Assembly (NCBI RefSeq): GCF_000521485.1
Contig: NZ_BAVS01000016.1
Location: forward strand, 1-64,000
Source of the DNA: Gracilibacillus boraciitolerans JCM 21714
GTDB taxonomy: Bacteria; Bacillota; Bacilli; Bacillales; Amphibacillaceae
Length of the DNA: 64,000 bases
Direction: 5' to 3'
The position numbers and the translations under genes are program-made. Below are positions 44,197 to 56,202 of this stretch, in pieces (positions within the stretch are counted from its first letter, which is position 1; every line of letters begins with the position of its first letter). The notes beneath the pieces are model-generated. The model was not told the DNA's origin. It did not search any database and saw only the letters and a list, made by a program, of their open reading frames with translations.

Positions 44197-45300
44197 ATGG
44201 CATTAACAGCAGGAATTGTCGGTTTACCTAACGTGGGTAAATCAACATTATTTAACGCAATAACGCAGGCTGGAGCAGAATCAGCAAACTATCCTTTCTG
44301 TACAATTGATCCAAATGTAGGGATCGTAGAAGTCCCTGATCATAGACTTCAAAAATTAACAGAATTAGTAAACCCCCCCAAGAAAACAATTCCCACAGCA
44401 TTTGAATTTACTGATATTGCAGGGATTGTTAAGGGTGCAAGTAAAGGTGAGGGGTTAGGCAATAAATTTCTTTCCCATATACGTCAGGTGGATGCTATTT
44501 GTCATGTTGTGCGTTGTTTTCAAGATGATAATATAACACATGTCTCTGGAAAGGTAGATCCCATTTCAGATATTGAAACCATTAATTTAGAATTAATTTT
44601 AGCTGACCTGGAAACCGTTTTGAAAAGAATTCAACGCGTAGAAAAATTGACAAGACAAAAGGATAAAGAAGCAATGGCAGAATTTGAAGTGCTCTCTAAA
44701 CTAAGAGACGCATTTGAAGAGGAAATACCTGCTCGCGCAGTCGAATTCACTGAAGATCAACAAAAACTAGTAAAAGGTTTCCACCTATTAACAAGCAAAT
44801 CAGTATTATATGTAGCAAATGTTGGTGAAGATGAATTATTAGACATAGATAATAATAAGTATGTGCAGCTTGTAAAAGAGTTTGCCGAAAAAGACGAGGC
44901 GAAGTTTATCGTTATTAGCGCAAAGGTTGAATCTGAAATAGCTGAATTGGATGGCGAAGAGAAAGCAATGTTTCTTGAGGAATTGGGTATTGCTCAATCA
45001 GGTTTAGATCAATTGATCCAAGCCACCTATCAATTATTGGGATTTGCAACGTACTTTACTGCAGGTGAACAAGAGGTACGGGCCTGGACATTTAAGAAAG
45101 GGATCAAAGCACCTCAAGCTGCAGGAATTATTCATACTGATTTTGAGAAAGGATTTATCCGCGCAGAAACAGTCTCCTATGAGGATTTAGTGGAGGCAGG
45201 CTCTGAACAGGCAGCTAAGGAAAAGGGTAAAGTAAGGTTAGAAGGTAAAGATTATTTGGTGAAAGATGGAGATGTGATGCATTTCCGTTTTAACGTATAA
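44197..45300 (+). CDS. ychF: Redox-regulated ATPase YchF/OLA1
   Basis: 367 residues as read. Obg-type P-loop NTPase with ATP preference that associates with ribosomes. G1 GLPNVGKSTLFNA, G3 DIAGIVKGAS, and a C-terminal TGS domain with FTAGEQEVRAWTFKKG. Start at ATG 44197 with AAGGAG upstream, not the earlier in-frame ATG. A C-run at about 44374 adds a Pro (VNPPKKTIPTAF). Normal GGGG at about 44453 is kept. Confidence 0.95.
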   Translation: MALTAGIVGLPNVGKSTLFNAITQAGAESANYPFCTIDPNVGIVEVPDHRLQKLTELVNPPKKTIPTAFEFTDIAGIVKGASKGEGLGNKFLSHIRQVDAICHVVRCFQDDNITHVSGKVDPISDIETINLELILADLETVLKRIQRVEKLTRQKDKEAMAEFEVLSKLRDAFEEEIPARAVEFTEDQQKLVKGFHLLTSKSVLYVANVGEDELLDIDNNKYVQLVKEFAEKDEAKFIVISAKVESEIAELDGEEKAMFLEELGIAQSGLDQLIQATYQLLGFATYFTAGEQEVRAWTFKKGIKAPQAAGIIHTDFEKGFIRAETVSYEDLVEAGSEQAAKEKGKVRLEGKDYLVKDGDVMHFRFNV

Positions 45301-45320
45301 TGAAATTACTAAATTAATAT

Positions 45321-45349
45321 TTGCATTATTATTGAAAAAATGATAAAAT
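45321..45349 (+). promoter_or_regulatory. Promoter of rpsF-ssb-rpsR
   Basis: TTGCAT (45321-45326), 17-nt spacer, TAAAAT (45344-45349). Confidence 0.65.
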
Positions 45350-45382
45350 AATTTATTGTGAGTAATGAGACTATTATTCCTT

Positions 45383-45415
45383 GCTCTATTTATAAAATAG
45401 AGCCGCCAAGACCAA
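45383..45415 (+). promoter_or_regulatory. Candidate S6-S18 ribosomal leader RNA
   Basis: A hairpin GCTCTAT-...-ATAGAGC (45383-45389, 45397-45403) is followed by CGCC just before the rpsF ribosome site. Leaders of rpsF operons carry a CCG-containing hairpin bound by the S6:S18 pair for feedback control; this fits in position and motif. Not proven. Confidence 0.5.
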
Positions 45416-45431
45416 AAGGAGGTGTAAACGG

Positions 45432-45722
45432 ATGAATAAATACGAAATCATGTACATCATCCGCCCAGATATCGAAGAGGAAGCACAGAAAGCTTTAATT
45501 GAGCGTTTTAGTGGTTACCTTACGAATAATGGTGCGGAAATTGAAAAAGTTGAAGAAGTAGGTAAGAAACGTCTTGCTTATGAAATCAATGATCACCGTG
45601 ATGGATACTACGTAATTATTAAATTTGCTGGTGATGAAAAAGCAATTAACGAATTTAATCGTCAAGCGAAATTCTCTGAAGACGTTATACGTTACATGGC
45701 AATTCGCGAAGACGATAAATAA
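45432..45722 (+). CDS. rpsF: Ribosomal protein bS6
   Basis: 96 residues, standard length, [18 protein letters not shown] 30S protein that forms a pair with bS18. Ribosome site AAAGGAGGTG. No indel. First gene of the rpsF-ssb-rpsR operon. Confidence 0.97.
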   Translation: MNKYEIMYIIRPDIEEEAQKALIERFSGYLTNNGAEIEKVEEVGKKRLAYEINDHRDGYYVIIKFAGDEKAINEFNRQAKFSEDVIRYMAIREDDK

Positions 45723-45737
45723 TAAGGAGTGGTTCTG

Positions 45738-46282
45738 ATGTTAAATCGTGTCGTGCTTGTCGGCAGGTTAACGAAAGATCCTGATTTGCGTTATACACCA
45801 AATGGCGTAGCGGTAGCCAATTTTACAGTAGCTGTAATAGACCTTTTTCCAATCAGCAAGGGGAACGCGAAGCAGACTTTATTAACTGTGTTACATGGAG
45901 AAGGCAAGCAGAGAATCTTGCTAACTACATGGGCAAAGGAAGTTTAGTCGGTGTAGACGGCCGAATTCAAACCCGTAACTTTGATAATCAGGAAGGTCAG
46001 CGAGTCTTTGTTACAGAAGTAGTAGCAGATTCCATCCAATTCCTGGAATCTAAAGGTGGATCTGGTGGTGGACAACCTAACCAGGGATCTCAAGGATATA
46101 ATCAAAATCAGAATCAGAACCAACCGAGTCAAGCAAACCAGAATCAATATAATCAAAACAATAATAATAACAATAATCAAAATCAAAATAACCAAAATAA
46201 TCAAGGAAATAACGGAGGCGATAGTCCGTTTCAGGATAGTGGAGAGCCGATCGATATTTCTGATGATGACTTACCATTTTAA
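45738..46282 (+). CDS. ssb: Single-stranded DNA-binding protein, frameshifted
   Basis: About 182 residues. OB-fold N-terminus [43 protein letters not shown] restored by adding one A at about 45838; second half [36 protein letters not shown] in the other frame. Then a linker very rich in Gln and Asn (46083-46220) and the acidic tip DDDLPF that binds repair and replication partners. ATG 45738 after AAGGAGTGG. Confidence 0.95.
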
Positions 46283-46287
46283 TCTAA

Positions 46288-46533
<246 letters not shown>

Positions 46534-46540
46534 TGATAGT

Positions 46541-46578
46541 AAAGGGCTTGGAGTAGTAAACTACCCCAAGCCCTTTTT
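46541..46578 (+). terminator. rpsR operon terminator
   Basis: AAGGGCTTGG.GTAG pairs with CTAC.CCAAGCCCTT, then five T. Confidence 0.85.
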
Positions 46579-46585
46579 ATATAAT

Positions 46586-46639
46586 GTGGATCTTCAGATC
46601 ACGCTGATCCCTCAGGAGTCATAGTGGACGCCTCCGCTA
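46586..46639 (+). repeat. Dispersed intergenic repeat, copy 2
   Basis: GTGGATCTTCAGATCACG, CTGATCC and CAGGAGTC, AGTGGACGCCT as in the copy at 20663-20716 on the other strand. The remaining gap to serA (46640-47014) is AT-rich, with a TATAAT at about 46892 and an inverted pair AAATAGAAATG/CATTTCTATTT around 46817-46872, and no gene. Confidence 0.65.
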
Positions 46640-47014
46640 TGTAAAATTATACAATGAATGCGAGTGGTATGAAAATGTTCGTTTTTATGGCTGATTTAAA
46701 CAACTTTATCTATAATATTACCCATAATTAATCATAAAACACGAACATTAATGAGGTTTTAGTTGTGATTCGTATTGACAATATCAATTAATTTGCTATG
46801 ATAGAGAGAACATTTAATCAAATAGAAATGAAAAAGATTAAAAAGTCTAAATTTTCTTACTACATTTCTATTTATTAACTGGCAAAAGTGCTATAATGTT
46901 TAGTGTTGAAAGAATTTTCTTAAAAAAGCAAGAAGTATAAGTGAAAACATTCACGAAACAGGCTTTATAAGCTATAATGAACAATATATAAAATTAGTGG
47001 AGGGGGGGACAACT

Positions 47015-48606
47015 ATGACATTTAAAGTTTTAATTAGTGATCCGTTAAGTGAAGATGGTATACAGCCATTACGTGAAGCAGATAATATTCAAGTAGACGT
47101 TGACACTGAGTTATCTCCAGATGAACTGGCTGAAAAAATTGGTGACTATGATGCATTGCTTGTAAGAAGTCAAACAAAAGTAACAAAAGATATCATTAGT
47201 AAGGCAAGTAAGTTAAAAATAATTGGTCGCGCAGGCGTAGGTGTTGATAACATCGATTTAAGCGCAGCAACAGAATATGGTGTAATTGTCGTAAATGCAC
47301 CAGATGGTAATACCAACTCTGCTGCAGAGCATACGATTTCTATGTTGATGTCTCTATCTCGTAAAATTCCGCAAGCCTTTTTAGCATTGAAAAATGGCAA
47401 TTGGGATCGTAAAACACATGTAGGGGGGGTAGAAATTAATGGGAAGACATTGGGTATTATTGGTATGGGCCGTATCGGTTCTGAAGTAGCATTTCGTGCA
47501 AAAGGTCAGCGCATGAATGTAATTGGCTATGATCCTTTTCTAACTAAAGAAAGAGCGGACAAGCTTGGTGTCGAATATGGTACACTTGATGATGTCTTTA
47601 CAAAATCAGATTTTATTACAATTCACACGCCACTATTGAAAGAAACGAAGCATATTATTAATAAAGAAGCTTTTGCAAAAATGAAAGAAGGCGTACGGAT
47701 CATTAACTGTGCACGTGGTGGTGTACTTGATGAAGATGCTTTATATGAAGCCCTCAAATCAGGAAAAGTTGCCGGTGCTGCGCTTGACGTATATGAAGAA
47801 GAACCAGCTGTAGATAACCGCTTATTTGATTTCCCTGAAGTGATTGGAACACCACACTTAGGTGCAAGTACGGTAGAAGCACAAGAAAATGTTGCGATTG
47901 ATGTAAGTCATGATGTGGTAAGGTACTTCACAGAAGGTGTCGCAAAAAATCCTGTTAACTTACCATCTGTACCAAAAGAAATCATGAGTAAAATTGAACC
48001 ATACTTCTACTTATCAGAAAAATTGGGTACTTTCTTAACTTATTTGGCAACAGATGCTATTGAAGAAATTAATATTTCCTATTCCGGTGAATTATCTGAA
48101 CAAGAAGTAGCTCCAATCACACGTAATACGATTAAAGGGTTGCTAAAACGTCACTTAGGAGACCATGTGAATGATGTGAATGCATCTTATTTAGCAGAAA
48201 AACGTGGTATTCAAGTAAATGAAAACAAAACTTCTGCCGTTAAGGGTTTTACAAACCTATTAAAAGTAGAAGTAAAAACCAAAGAAGTGACTCGTTCTGT
48301 TGCAGGTACATTACTGAATGGCTTAGGACCACGTATTGTACAAGTTGATGCATACAGTGTTGACTTAGTACCAGAGGGGGGAATCTAGTGGTTATTAAGC
48401 ATAATGACCGCCCGGGTGTTATTGGTAAAGTAGGTAGCCTGCTTGCTGAAAAGGGAATTAATATTGGCGCAATGCAAGTAGGACGTACTGGCGTTGGCGG
48501 AGAGGCAATTATGATTTTAACCGTCGATAAAAGCCTGGAAGATGCAGATGTTGAAGCATTAAAACAATTAGATGAAATTGAAAAACTAACAGCTATGGAA
48601 CTTTAA
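47015..48606 (+). CDS. serA: D-3-phosphoglycerate dehydrogenase, frameshifted before the ACT domain
   Basis: About 528 residues. First step of serine synthesis. NAD-binding motif GIIGMGRIGSEVA, catalytic Arg/His within INCARGGVLDEDAL and GTPHLGASTVEAQ, intervening ASB domain, C-terminal ACT domain (VIKHNDRPGVIGKVGSLLAEKGINIGAMQVGR). The ACT frame starts after a G-run of six at about 48375 that should be four (VPEGNLVVIKHNDRP). A run at about 47424 adds a Gly (HVGGVEINGKT). Start ATG 47015 after a seven-G version of GGAGGGG. Confidence 0.95.
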
Positions 48607-48625
48607 TTCCATAACAAATAGCATA

Positions 48626-48677
48626 AGAGCACTCCGATATGGCTTTCGCTAGTCCATTTCAGGAGTGCTCTTTCTAT
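48626..48677. terminator. Terminator between serA and the HAD gene
   Basis: AGAGCACTCC (48626-48635) pairs with GGAGTGCTCT (48662-48671), then TTCTATTTAT. It serves convergent genes. Confidence 0.75.
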
Positions 48678-48690
48678 TTATCGCAAAACT

Positions 48691-49473
48691 TTATTTATGA
48701 AGTAATTCAAACAAGTCTTCTAAATGGCTGATTTCATAGGTCGGTTTAACTTCTGTTGCTTGTTTATTGTCACGGTTAATCCATACACTTTTAATGCCTG
48801 CACGGTTAGCTCCTAGGATATCTGTCATTAAATTATCACCAACCATTATTGCCTCTGTCCTGGAGACATCTGCCGTCGTTAATACATGTTCAAAAATACT
48901 CGGATCCGGTTTCCCTTTACCAAAATCTCCGGAGATTATAATATGATCAAAATAATCGTTTAATTCTGGGGGTGATCGATAATTTTGTATGCTGTAATTC
49001 CGGTGATCCATTCGTTAACATAATTAACTGGTAGTTTTTTTCAATTTCTCTAAAATAGAAAATACTTCCTCAAAAACAAACGGATTTTCTTTCCGCTTGA
49101 TAGGGAATTGTTCTCCTAAATAGGCACCAAATTCTGAATCGTCAATTCCGAGTCGATATAGTCCTCTTGTCCAAGCATCCTTCCGGTAGTTAGGGACAAT
49201 CTCGGCCATTTTTTTAAAATAGGTATGATCGTCTAAAAAATTACCCCCCCATAATCCTTCGAAGGGATTGATACCAATCATTTGAGTGAATTCATAGGTT
49301 TCATAGCCTTGATATAGCTTACGGGCTTCCTCTCTCACAGCTTCTTCTAATTTTTCGGGATCAAGTTGATATTTTTTCTGCGCAAGTTGACACGTTTCTT
49401 CAAAGGCTGTCTTTACACTCTTTTTGTCCCATAGAAGGGTATCATCAAGGTCAAATATTATCGTTGTTATCAT
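48691..49473 (-). CDS. HAD-family phosphatase (YjjG/YfnB type), frameshifted
   Basis: About 260 residues. HAD motif [12 protein letters not shown] (nucleophile Asp), motif II MLTNGSP (in the lost frame), motif [19 protein letters not shown] and [19 protein letters not shown]. It likely dephosphorylates nucleotides or small metabolites. The frame is lost between 49024 and 49011: one A missing at about 49035 ([13 protein letters not shown]) and five C for four at about 48968 (ITPELNDY). A run at 49246 adds a Gly (GLWGGNF). The only minus-strand gene in this half. Confidence 0.88.
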
Positions 49474-49739
49474 AGTTTATTTCCTCCTGTTTAGCTGGTA
49501 TTGGACAATAATAATCAGTGTCTATTATTTTATCATAGTACTGCTTATCAGTGGTGAACAAATAGGCAGACGATCAAAGTCTTGATTTTTAGTTGCTTTG
49601 ATTTGTCGGTAGTAGGAGTATCGTATATAATTAGGTTATAAAAATAGGAAAAGCACAGCACTTTCTTGCTGTGCTTTTTCCATCAAAGATGAGTAACAAG
49701 TTAAGCGCAAGCATCTGTTGGAAAGAAGGTGAAATGTAG

Positions 49740-50673
49740 ATGGTCCCCAAATCAATTAAAATAGATTTTTTCTTATATATCGGATTATTTTTCTTGCTCG
49801 TGTTAGCAGCCATATTTATTCCTTTCCTATCGGGATTTATGATCTTTTTGCTTCCGCTCCCTATTATATTAGTAATGAAACAATATCAACTAAAGTGGGC
49901 AGCAATTGCAATGGGAATCATGTTCGTATTTTCCTTGTTTGTTTTTCCTTATTTCTCTATACCTCTAACTGTATTAGCGTTAATTAGCGGGGGGGTATGA
50001 TAGCATGTTCGATTGTAAAGGCACAGCATCCTTATGAAACATGGGCGAAGGGTACTGCAGGATATGCATTAGGTTTAGTGCTGATTTATATGTATATTGA
50101 GATGATTGTACAATTTTCGATTACGGATTATTTGGAGACCACCATTGACGACTCATTGCAGATGACAGAAGATTTATTTCAGAGTATTGGGATGGGTCAG
50201 CAGGATTTTGAATTAGTTCGTGAGCAAATGATGAATGTGTTACAACTGCTGCCGGTAATTTTAGTAGTAGTATCGATGGCTTTGGCGATTTTGACACAAT
50301 GGATAACCTATAAGATTATGAACCAATGGTATAAGGAACAATTATATTTCCCGGCTTTTCGCAAATTACAATTACCTAAAATTATTTTATGGATCTATTT
50401 CCTTATGTTAATTATTTCCCTTTTTGTGGCGAGTGATTATTCAACAACTGCTTCCGTTATCGTTTTGAATGTATTTCAATTAGGAGGAATCCTAATCGCC
50501 CTGAATGGTTTATCCTTTGTATTTTTTATAGTCATACGAAACGTAAATCAATGGCATTACCTGTTCTAAGTGTTATATTCGTCATACTTTTTCCTGTGTT
50601 AGGTCTTTATTTGATGAGAATCTTAGGTATAATTGATTTAGGATTTGAATTAAGAAAAAGAATGGCAAAGTAA
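49740..50673 (+). CDS. yybS: DUF2232 membrane protein YybS, frameshifted
   Basis: About 310 residues with roughly eight hydrophobic segments, the yybS gene upstream of gdpP in Bacilli. Function unknown. The raw frame stops at ALISGGV because the run at about 49990 has seven G where five give LISGGMIACSIVKAQ. A second break at about 50525 lacks a T (SFVFFYSHTKRKSMAL), and the true end is LRKRMAK at 50673. ATG 49740 follows GAAGGTG. Confidence 0.85.
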
Positions 50674-50700
50674 AGAGGACTTTGGTTAGGAGCTGAACAA

Positions 50701-52680
50701 ATGCCAAAATTAATGGATAAATCAGTAGTGATGGGACGGCATATAATTGCTATTTATATATTATCATTTGTGTTGCTTATCTTCCTGTTTTATTATCATT
50801 GGATTCTAGGAATTATAATAGCTGTTTTGTTTACCATATCATTATATTATAGCTTCCAACGAGAGCGAAAACTAGTGGATCAGACAGAGGCATATATCTC
50901 TACGCTCTCCTATCGGGTTAAAAAAGTTGGGGAGGAAGCTTTATTAGAGATGCCAATTGGTATTATCCTATATGGTGATGATTATCAAATCAAATGGTCA
51001 AATCCGTATATGAGTCAATTTACGGAAGAAGAGACCTTGGTTGGCGAAAACTTAGAAGTATTGTCAAATGATATAACATCCATTTTAAAAGATGAGAAAG
51101 AGATATTTTGGCTGACAATCGATGAATATGATTTCCAAGTCTATAATAAAAGAGAAGAACGTCTATTATATTTATTTGATCGAACGAAACAAACGGAATT
51201 ACAGTGTTTATATCAAAATGATAAAACAGTATTAGGGATTATCTTTTTAGATAACTATGAAGAAATTAGCCAAAATCTAGACGATACAGCGAAGAGTCAC
51301 ATCAACTCACAAGTAACATCTACTCTGAATAAATGGTCAAACGAACACGGAATTTATCTAAAACGGACATCACAGGAGAGATTCCTTGCTGTGATGAATC
51401 AGAGAATATTGTCAGAATTAGAGGATATTAAATTTGAAATATTAGATGAAGTGAGAGAGTTAATAACCGATAAGAATATTCCACTCACATTAAGTATAGG
51501 TATTGGCCTGGGTTGTGAGACATTACCTAATTTAGGTGAATTGACGCAATCAAGTCTGGATTTAGCCTTAGGCAGAGGTGGGGATCAGGTTGTAATTAAA
51601 GATGATGAATCAGGGAAAGTGCGTTTTTATGGTGGTAAAACGAACCCAATGGAAAAGCGAACACGAGTTAGAGCACGAGTTATCTCCCATGCCTTGAAGG
51701 AATTAGTAAAAGAAAGTGATCAAGTATTAGTAATGGGGCATAAAGCTCCTGATATGGATTCGATTGGAGCATCGATCGGTGTCTTAAAGATAGCACAAGC
51801 AAATGATATCGACGGATATATCGTGTTAGACGAAAATGATATTGATACAGGTGTCCAGCGGCTGGTAGAAGAAATGAAAGAGAATGATGAACTTTGGTCT
51901 CACTTTATTGATCCTGACTCTGCCTTAGACATTGTTACGAAAGAAACCTTGCTTGTCGTTGTTGACACCCATAAACCTTCATTAGTACAAGAGGAAAAAT
52001 TAATTCAGAAAACAGAACATGTGGTAGTTATCGACCATCATCGACGTGGTGAAGAATTTATCGATCATCCTATCTTAGTCTATATGGAACCATATGCATC
52101 GTCTACCGCTGAGCTTGTGACAGAATTGCTGGAATATCAGCCAGGTAAACTGACATTAAACATGTTAGAATCGACAGCGTTATTGGCGGGTATGATCGTA
52201 GATACCAAAAGTTTCACATTGCGAACCGGATCCAGAACTTTTGATGCAGCATCCTATTTACGTTCAAAGGGTGCGGATACGGTGCTGGTCCAGAAATTCC
52301 TTAAAGAAGATTTGGATATTTATGTGAAACGCAGTAGACTTATTGAAAACACAAATATTTATCGGGGTAATATTGCAATCTCTGTCGGAAATTCCAGAGA
52401 AGCTTATGGACCAGTTGTGATCGCTCAGGCTGCAGATACTCTGTTAACGATGACAGGCGTGGAAGCGTCCTTTGTCATTTCAGAAAGAAAAGATGGACGA
52501 ATTGGAATTAGTGCCAGATCATTGGGTGGTGTCAACGTTCAAGTTATTATGGAAAAAATGAACGGTGGTGGTCATTTAACGAATGCCGCTACACAGTTAG
52601 ATGACATGGCAGTAATTGATGCTTATGAATGGTTAAAGGACATTATTGATGAATATTATGAGGGAGGAAATTCAGAATGA
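50701..52680 (+). CDS. gdpP: Cyclic di-AMP phosphodiesterase GdpP (YybT)
   Basis: 659 residues. Two N-terminal membrane segments (residues 12-50), a PAS-like domain, a degenerate GGDEF domain (about 175-300), DHH domain ([36 protein letters not shown]) and DHHA1 domain ([13 protein letters not shown]). It hydrolyses c-di-AMP to pApA and affects potassium and wall homeostasis. Intact; two ordinary GGGG runs are unchanged. ATG 50701 with TAGGAG upstream. Overlaps rplI by 4 nt. Confidence 0.95.
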   Translation: MPKLMDKSVVMGRHIIAIYILSFVLLIFLFYYHWILGIIIAVLFTISLYYSFQRERKLVDQTEAYISTLSYRVKKVGEEALLEMPIGIILYGDDYQIKWSNPYMSQFTEEETLVGENLEVLSNDITSILKDEKEIFWLTIDEYDFQVYNKREERLLYLFDRTKQTELQCLYQNDKTVLGIIFLDNYEEISQNLDDTAKSHINSQVTSTLNKWSNEHGIYLKRTSQERFLAVMNQRILSELEDIKFEILDEVRELITDKNIPLTLSIGIGLGCETLPNLGELTQSSLDLALGRGGDQVVIKDDESGKVRFYGGKTNPMEKRTRVRARVISHALKELVKESDQVLVMGHKAPDMDSIGASIGVLKIAQANDIDGYIVLDENDIDTGVQRLVEEMKENDELWSHFIDPDSALDIVTKETLLVVVDTHKPSLVQEEKLIQKTEHVVVIDHHRRGEEFIDHPILVYMEPYASSTAELVTELLEYQPGKLTLNMLESTALLAGMIVDTKSFTLRTGSRTFDAASYLRSKGADTVLVQKFLKEDLDIYVKRSRLIENTNIYRGNIAISVGNSREAYGPVVIAQAADTLLTMTGVEASFVISERKDGRIGISARSLGGVNVQVIMEKMNGGGHLTNAATQLDDMAVIDAYEWLKDIIDEYYEGGNSE

Positions 52681-53129
52681 AAGTAATATTTACGCAGGAT
52701 GTAAAAGGAAAAGGAAAAAAAGGGGGGGACGTTAAGAACGTTTCAGATGGGTATGCAAGAAACTTTTTGTTAAAAAATAACATGGCAGTGGAAGCAAATC
52801 ACGGTAATATGAAAGCACTGGATGCAAAGAAAAAGAAAGAACAAAACCTGGAACAAGAAGAAGTAGACGAAGCGAAACAACTGCAAGAAAAATTAGCAAA
52901 TCTAGAAGTGAAATTAACAGCAAAATCGGGGGGGGAAGCAGGTCGTTTGTTTGGTTCTATTACCAGTAAGCAAATTGCAGAAACCTTAAAAAAAGACCAT
53001 AACATCAGCATGGACAAGCGCAAGATTGAATTAGATCAGCCCATTCGTGCTTTAGGCTATACGAATGTTCCCGTAAAAATTCATCCAGAAGTAACAGGAA
53101 TGATCAAGGTACATGTTGTAGAAGCGTAA
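52677..53129 (+). CDS. rplI: Ribosomal protein bL9
   Basis: 150 residues as read. N-terminal rRNA-binding domain, long helix, C-terminal domain. Two G-runs add a residue each: [12 protein letters not shown] (about 52724) and [13 protein letters not shown] (about 52929); the family has GKKGDVKNV and KSGEAGRLF. In bL9 the first would fall in the RNA-binding loop. Start ATG 52677 overlaps the gdpP stop. Confidence 0.96.
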   Translation: MKVIFTQDVKGKGKKGGDVKNVSDGYARNFLLKNNMAVEANHGNMKALDAKKKKEQNLEQEEVDEAKQLQEKLANLEVKLTAKSGGEAGRLFGSITSKQIAETLKKDHNISMDKRKIELDQPIRALGYTNVPVKIHPEVTGMIKVHVVEA

Positions 53130-53206
53130 TGAAATGGGGGAGTTTTTCGTGCTTCCCTTTTTTTATTCTTATAATGGGTTGAAGCAGTAAGAAGGAGTGC
53201 AAGGAT

Positions 53207-54572
53207 ATGGCAGATGCAATACAAGGGCGAACGCCACCACATAATATTGAAGCAGAACAAGCGGTGCTGGGGGGCCATCTTTTTAGAGCCGGATGCAATT
53301 TCAAGTGCTTCTGAAATATTAATCCCGGAAGATTTTTACCGTGCCAGTCATCAACAGATTTTTCGAGTAATGTTAGATCTTTCAGATAAAGGGGAACCAA
53401 TCGATATTGTTACGACGACAACGTCTTTGTCCAATGTACAGCAGTTAGATGATGTTGGCGGTGTTTCCTATTTGAGTGACTTGGCAAATGCAGTACCTAC
53501 AGCAGCTAATATGATTTATTATTGTCGGATCGTGGAAGAGAAATCAATCCTGAGAAGATTGATACGTACGGCAACGGATATTGTTACCGATAGTTATTCC
53601 AAAGAAGATGATGTTGAGGAAGTTCTCAATGAATCAGAGAAGCGGATACTGGAGGTCTCAAATCGTAAAAATGCATCCGCTTTTAAGAATATTAAAGATG
53701 TCTTAATGGAAGTCTATGATAATATTGATAGGTTGCACAAGAATGACGGCGGAGTGAACGGAATTGCTTCAGGCTTTCGCGACCTGGATTATATTACATC
53801 AGGCTTTCAGAAAAATGATCTGATTATCGTTGCTGCCCGTCCTTCAGTGGGGAAAACCGCTTTTGCCTTAAATATTGCCCAAAACGTGGCAATTAAAACA
53901 AATGAGAATGTGGCCATCTTTAGTTTGGAGATGGGTGCAGATCAGTTAGTTTCCCGGATGTTATGTGCAGAAGGCAATATCGATGCCCAACGATTACGAA
54001 CCGGTTCTTTAGAAGAAGAGGACTGGGGACGTTTATCAATGGCAATGGGTAGTTTATCGAACGCCGGGATCTTCATTGATGATACACCAGGTATCCGGGT
54101 AAATGAAATTCGCTCTAAATGTCGTCGTTTGAAACAGGAACACGGAGTGGGATTGGTTTTAATCGATTACCTCCAGCTTATTCAAGGAAGCGGAAACGCC
54201 AAAGAGAACAGACAACAGGAAGTATCAGATATTTCAAGGTCCTTAAAGGGGGGGTTAGCAAGAGAATTAAATGTTCCTTTAATTGCTTTATCTCAGTTAT
54301 CCCGTGGCGTCGAGTCGCGCCAGGATAAACGACCAATGATGTCTGACTTACGTGATTCCGGGAGTATTGAACAAGATGCCGACATTGTTGGTTTCTTATA
54401 TCGTGATGACTATTATGACCAGGAATCAGAGAAAGAAAATATTATTGAAATAATTATCGCAAAGCAGCGTAACGGCCCAGTTGGTACAGTAGAACTAGCA
54501 TTTGTCAAAGAATATAATAAATTCGTCGATCTCGATCACCGCTACCAAGCCGGCGATGTACCACCAGGGTGA
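53207..54572 (+). CDS. dnaC: Replicative DNA helicase DnaC (DnaB type), frameshifted near the start
   Basis: About 455 residues. N-terminal MADAIQGRTPPHNIEAEQAVLGAIFLEPDAI is restored if the G-run at about 53270 is five instead of six. The RecA-type domain has Walker A ARPSVGKTAFALN, Walker B LVLIDYLQLI and SQLSRGVESR with the Arg finger. A run at 54250 adds a Gly (LKGGLARELNVP). ATG 53207 with GAAGGAG upstream. It follows rplI as in B. subtilis. Confidence 0.95.
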
Positions 54573-54696
54573 AACATGTTTCACGAACGATATTAATATA
54601 AACAAAAGAATTGTTCGTATATACAATTGACATTGGTCATTATCGTTGGTAGAATTAGTTTGGAATGAATAAAATGATAAGGCGGAGGTGCCGTTT

Positions 54697-55987
<1,291 letters not shown>

Positions 55988-56002
55988 ATAAGAGTAAGTT
56001 AA

Positions 56003-56038
56003 AAAGTCACTCAAAATTATATTAGAGTGACTTTTTTT
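56003..56038 (+). terminator. purA terminator
   Basis: AAGTCACTC pairs with GAGTGACTT, followed by seven T. Confidence 0.85.
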
Positions 56039-56202
56039 GTGTTTTCATGTAAATTAATGGGTTTTATTATACAGTTGTATTACATTCCTATTAAAACCAT
56101 TTAATTCGTAAGAAGGATATGATAGATTAATTAAAGCGGAAACACTCGAATTAAAGATAATATAAAAAAAGTATGTTTTGGGGGTTATAGGAGGAAGCAA
56201 AA

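Noticed and set aside
54568-54585. GTGAAACATGTTTCAC palindrome before purA as a third parS
   Set aside because: The half-sites are in the opposite order to parS (TGTTTCACGTGAAACA); it only matches as a half-site.
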